DNA of 43,799 bases from Spirochaetales bacterium (lineage in GTDB: Bacteria; Spirochaetota; Spirochaetia; Treponematales; Treponemataceae). Below the pieces are notes generated by a model. It ran no database searches. It had not been told where the DNA came from and saw only the letters and a program-made list of their open reading frames with translations. Shown here piece by piece: positions 43,167 to 43,799 of this stretch (positions within the stretch are counted from its first letter, which is position 1; every line of letters begins with the position of its first letter). Both the position numbers and the translations under genes were made by a program. The stretch covers positions 1 through 43,799 of the forward strand of contig QKDA01000094.1 of assembly GCA_003246765.1 (NCBI GenBank), written 5' to 3'.

Positions 43167-43799
43167 TTACTCGACGATCTCGGTTACCTGACCGGAAGCA
43201 ACGGTGCGTCCGCCCTCGCGAACGGCGAGCTTGAGTCCCTTCGCCATGGCGATGGGGTGAATGAGCTCACCGATGATCTTGGTGTTGTCGCCGGGCTTCA
43301 CCATGTCGACGCCGGCCGGAAGGGTGATGGTTCCGGTGATGTCGGTGGTGCGGAAGTAGAACTGCGGGCGATAGCCGGAGAAGAAGGGACTGTGGCGTCC
43401 GCCCTCATCCTTGGAAAGCACGTAGATCTGGGCCTCGAACTTGGTGTGAGGGGTGATCGAACCGGGCTTGGCGAGAACCTGGCCGCGCTCGACGGCCTTC
43501 TTCTCAATACCGCGGAGGAGGAGACCGACGTTGTCGCCGGCCATACCGCTGTCGAGGAGCTTGTTGAACATCTCGATACCGGTGATAACGGTCTTCTGGG
43601 TCGGGCGAATACCGACGATCTCGACTTCCTCGTTGAGGTTCACCACACCGCTCTCGATACGGCCGGTAACGACGGTACCGCGTCCGGAGATGGTGAAGAT
43701 GTCTTCGATCGGCATAAGGAAGGGCTTGTCCGCGGCGCGCTCGGGATCCTTGAAGTAGGTATCCATGGTGTCGAGGAGCTCCTGGATGGGGGCAGTGTC
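43167..43799 (-). CDS. tuf: Elongation factor Tu, C-terminal part (cut by window edge)
   Basis: The last 210 residues of EF-Tu, in frame up to the right edge; the GTPase domain lies outside. Domain 2 ([27 protein letters not shown], core [19 protein letters not shown]) and domain 3 ([21 protein letters not shown], core [13 protein letters not shown], and [15 protein letters not shown]) are complete. It delivers aminoacyl-tRNA to the ribosome. It lies directly upstream of rpsJ, with no fusA or rpsL-rpsG in between on this side. Confidence 0.98.
   Translation of the reverse strand, partial: DTAPIQELLDTMDTYFKDPERAADKPFLMPIEDIFTISGRGTVVTGRIESGVVNLNEEVEIVGIRPTQKTVITGIEMFNKLLDSGMAGDNVGLLLRGIEKKAVERGQVLAKPGSITPHTKFEAQIYVLSKDEGGRHSPFFSGYRPQFYFRTTDITGTITLPAGVDMVKPGDNTKIIGELIHPIAMAKGLKLAVREGGRTVASGQVTEIVE

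Overview
The window looks like a GC-rich chromosome segment of a spirochaete (Spirochaetota). Two gene orders support this. The r-protein cluster starts with tuf directly before rpsJ and runs secY-rpmJ-rpsM-rpsK with no adk, map or infA between secY and rpmJ. The trio prfA-prmC-rel is, to my knowledge, also contiguous in Borrelia. The genome encodes a TolC-type outer-membrane channel, a lipoprotein signal peptide and periplasmic proteins, so the cell is diderm. The assignment is inference from gene order, not from a marker search. No tRNA, rRNA, CRISPR array, insertion sequence or phage gene was seen, and no gene-free stretch exceeds 300 bases.

Layout. 1-2627: a truncated aldo/keto reductase, a stand-alone family-3 solute-binding protein and a GH1 beta-glucosidase. 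2770-5283: a large TPR protein with a beta-sandwich-like N-terminus and a cysteine-rich zinc-ribbon C-terminus. 5317-11457 (minus): a complete MacAB-TolC-like tripartite efflux operon (adaptor, ATPase, two FtsX/MacB-type permeases, outer-membrane channel). It is divergent from a histidine kinase/OmpR-type regulator pair (11590-14005). The shared 132-base control region carries two 14-base palindromes exactly 42 bases apart. 14002-17590 (minus): an N-degron operon, clpS-clpA-aat. 17676-23110 (plus): exodeoxyribonuclease III, a rhomboid protease, then prfA-prmC-rel. The Rel protein has lost key hydrolase residues and the C-terminal ACT domain. 23160-23798: a CBS-CBS-ACT protein. 23968-28930 (minus): a full branched-chain amino acid ABC transporter, livKHMGF, with its own promoter.

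29107-43799 (minus) is the S10-spc-alpha ribosomal cluster: tuf (partial), rpsJ, rplC, rplD, rplW, rplB, rpsS, rplV, rpsC, rplP, rpmC, rpsQ, rplN, rplX, rplE, rpsN, rpsH, rplF, rplR, rpsE, rpmD, rplO, secY, rpmJ, rpsM, rpsK, rpsD, rpoA, rplQ. It ends with an unnamed 58-residue zinc-ribbon gene and a strong intrinsic terminator. Several of its proteins are cysteine-rich zinc-binding versions (S4, S14, L36, L24). L17 and S3 carry charged C-terminal tails.

Most of the window is conserved housekeeping sequence. I found no wholly new multi-gene system. The parts most worth a second look are the self-contained sensor-regulator-efflux module with its paired palindromes, the synthetase-only-looking Rel, the ClpS gate substitution in the N-degron operon, the TPR/zinc-ribbon protein, and the small zinc-ribbon gene at the end of the ribosomal operon.
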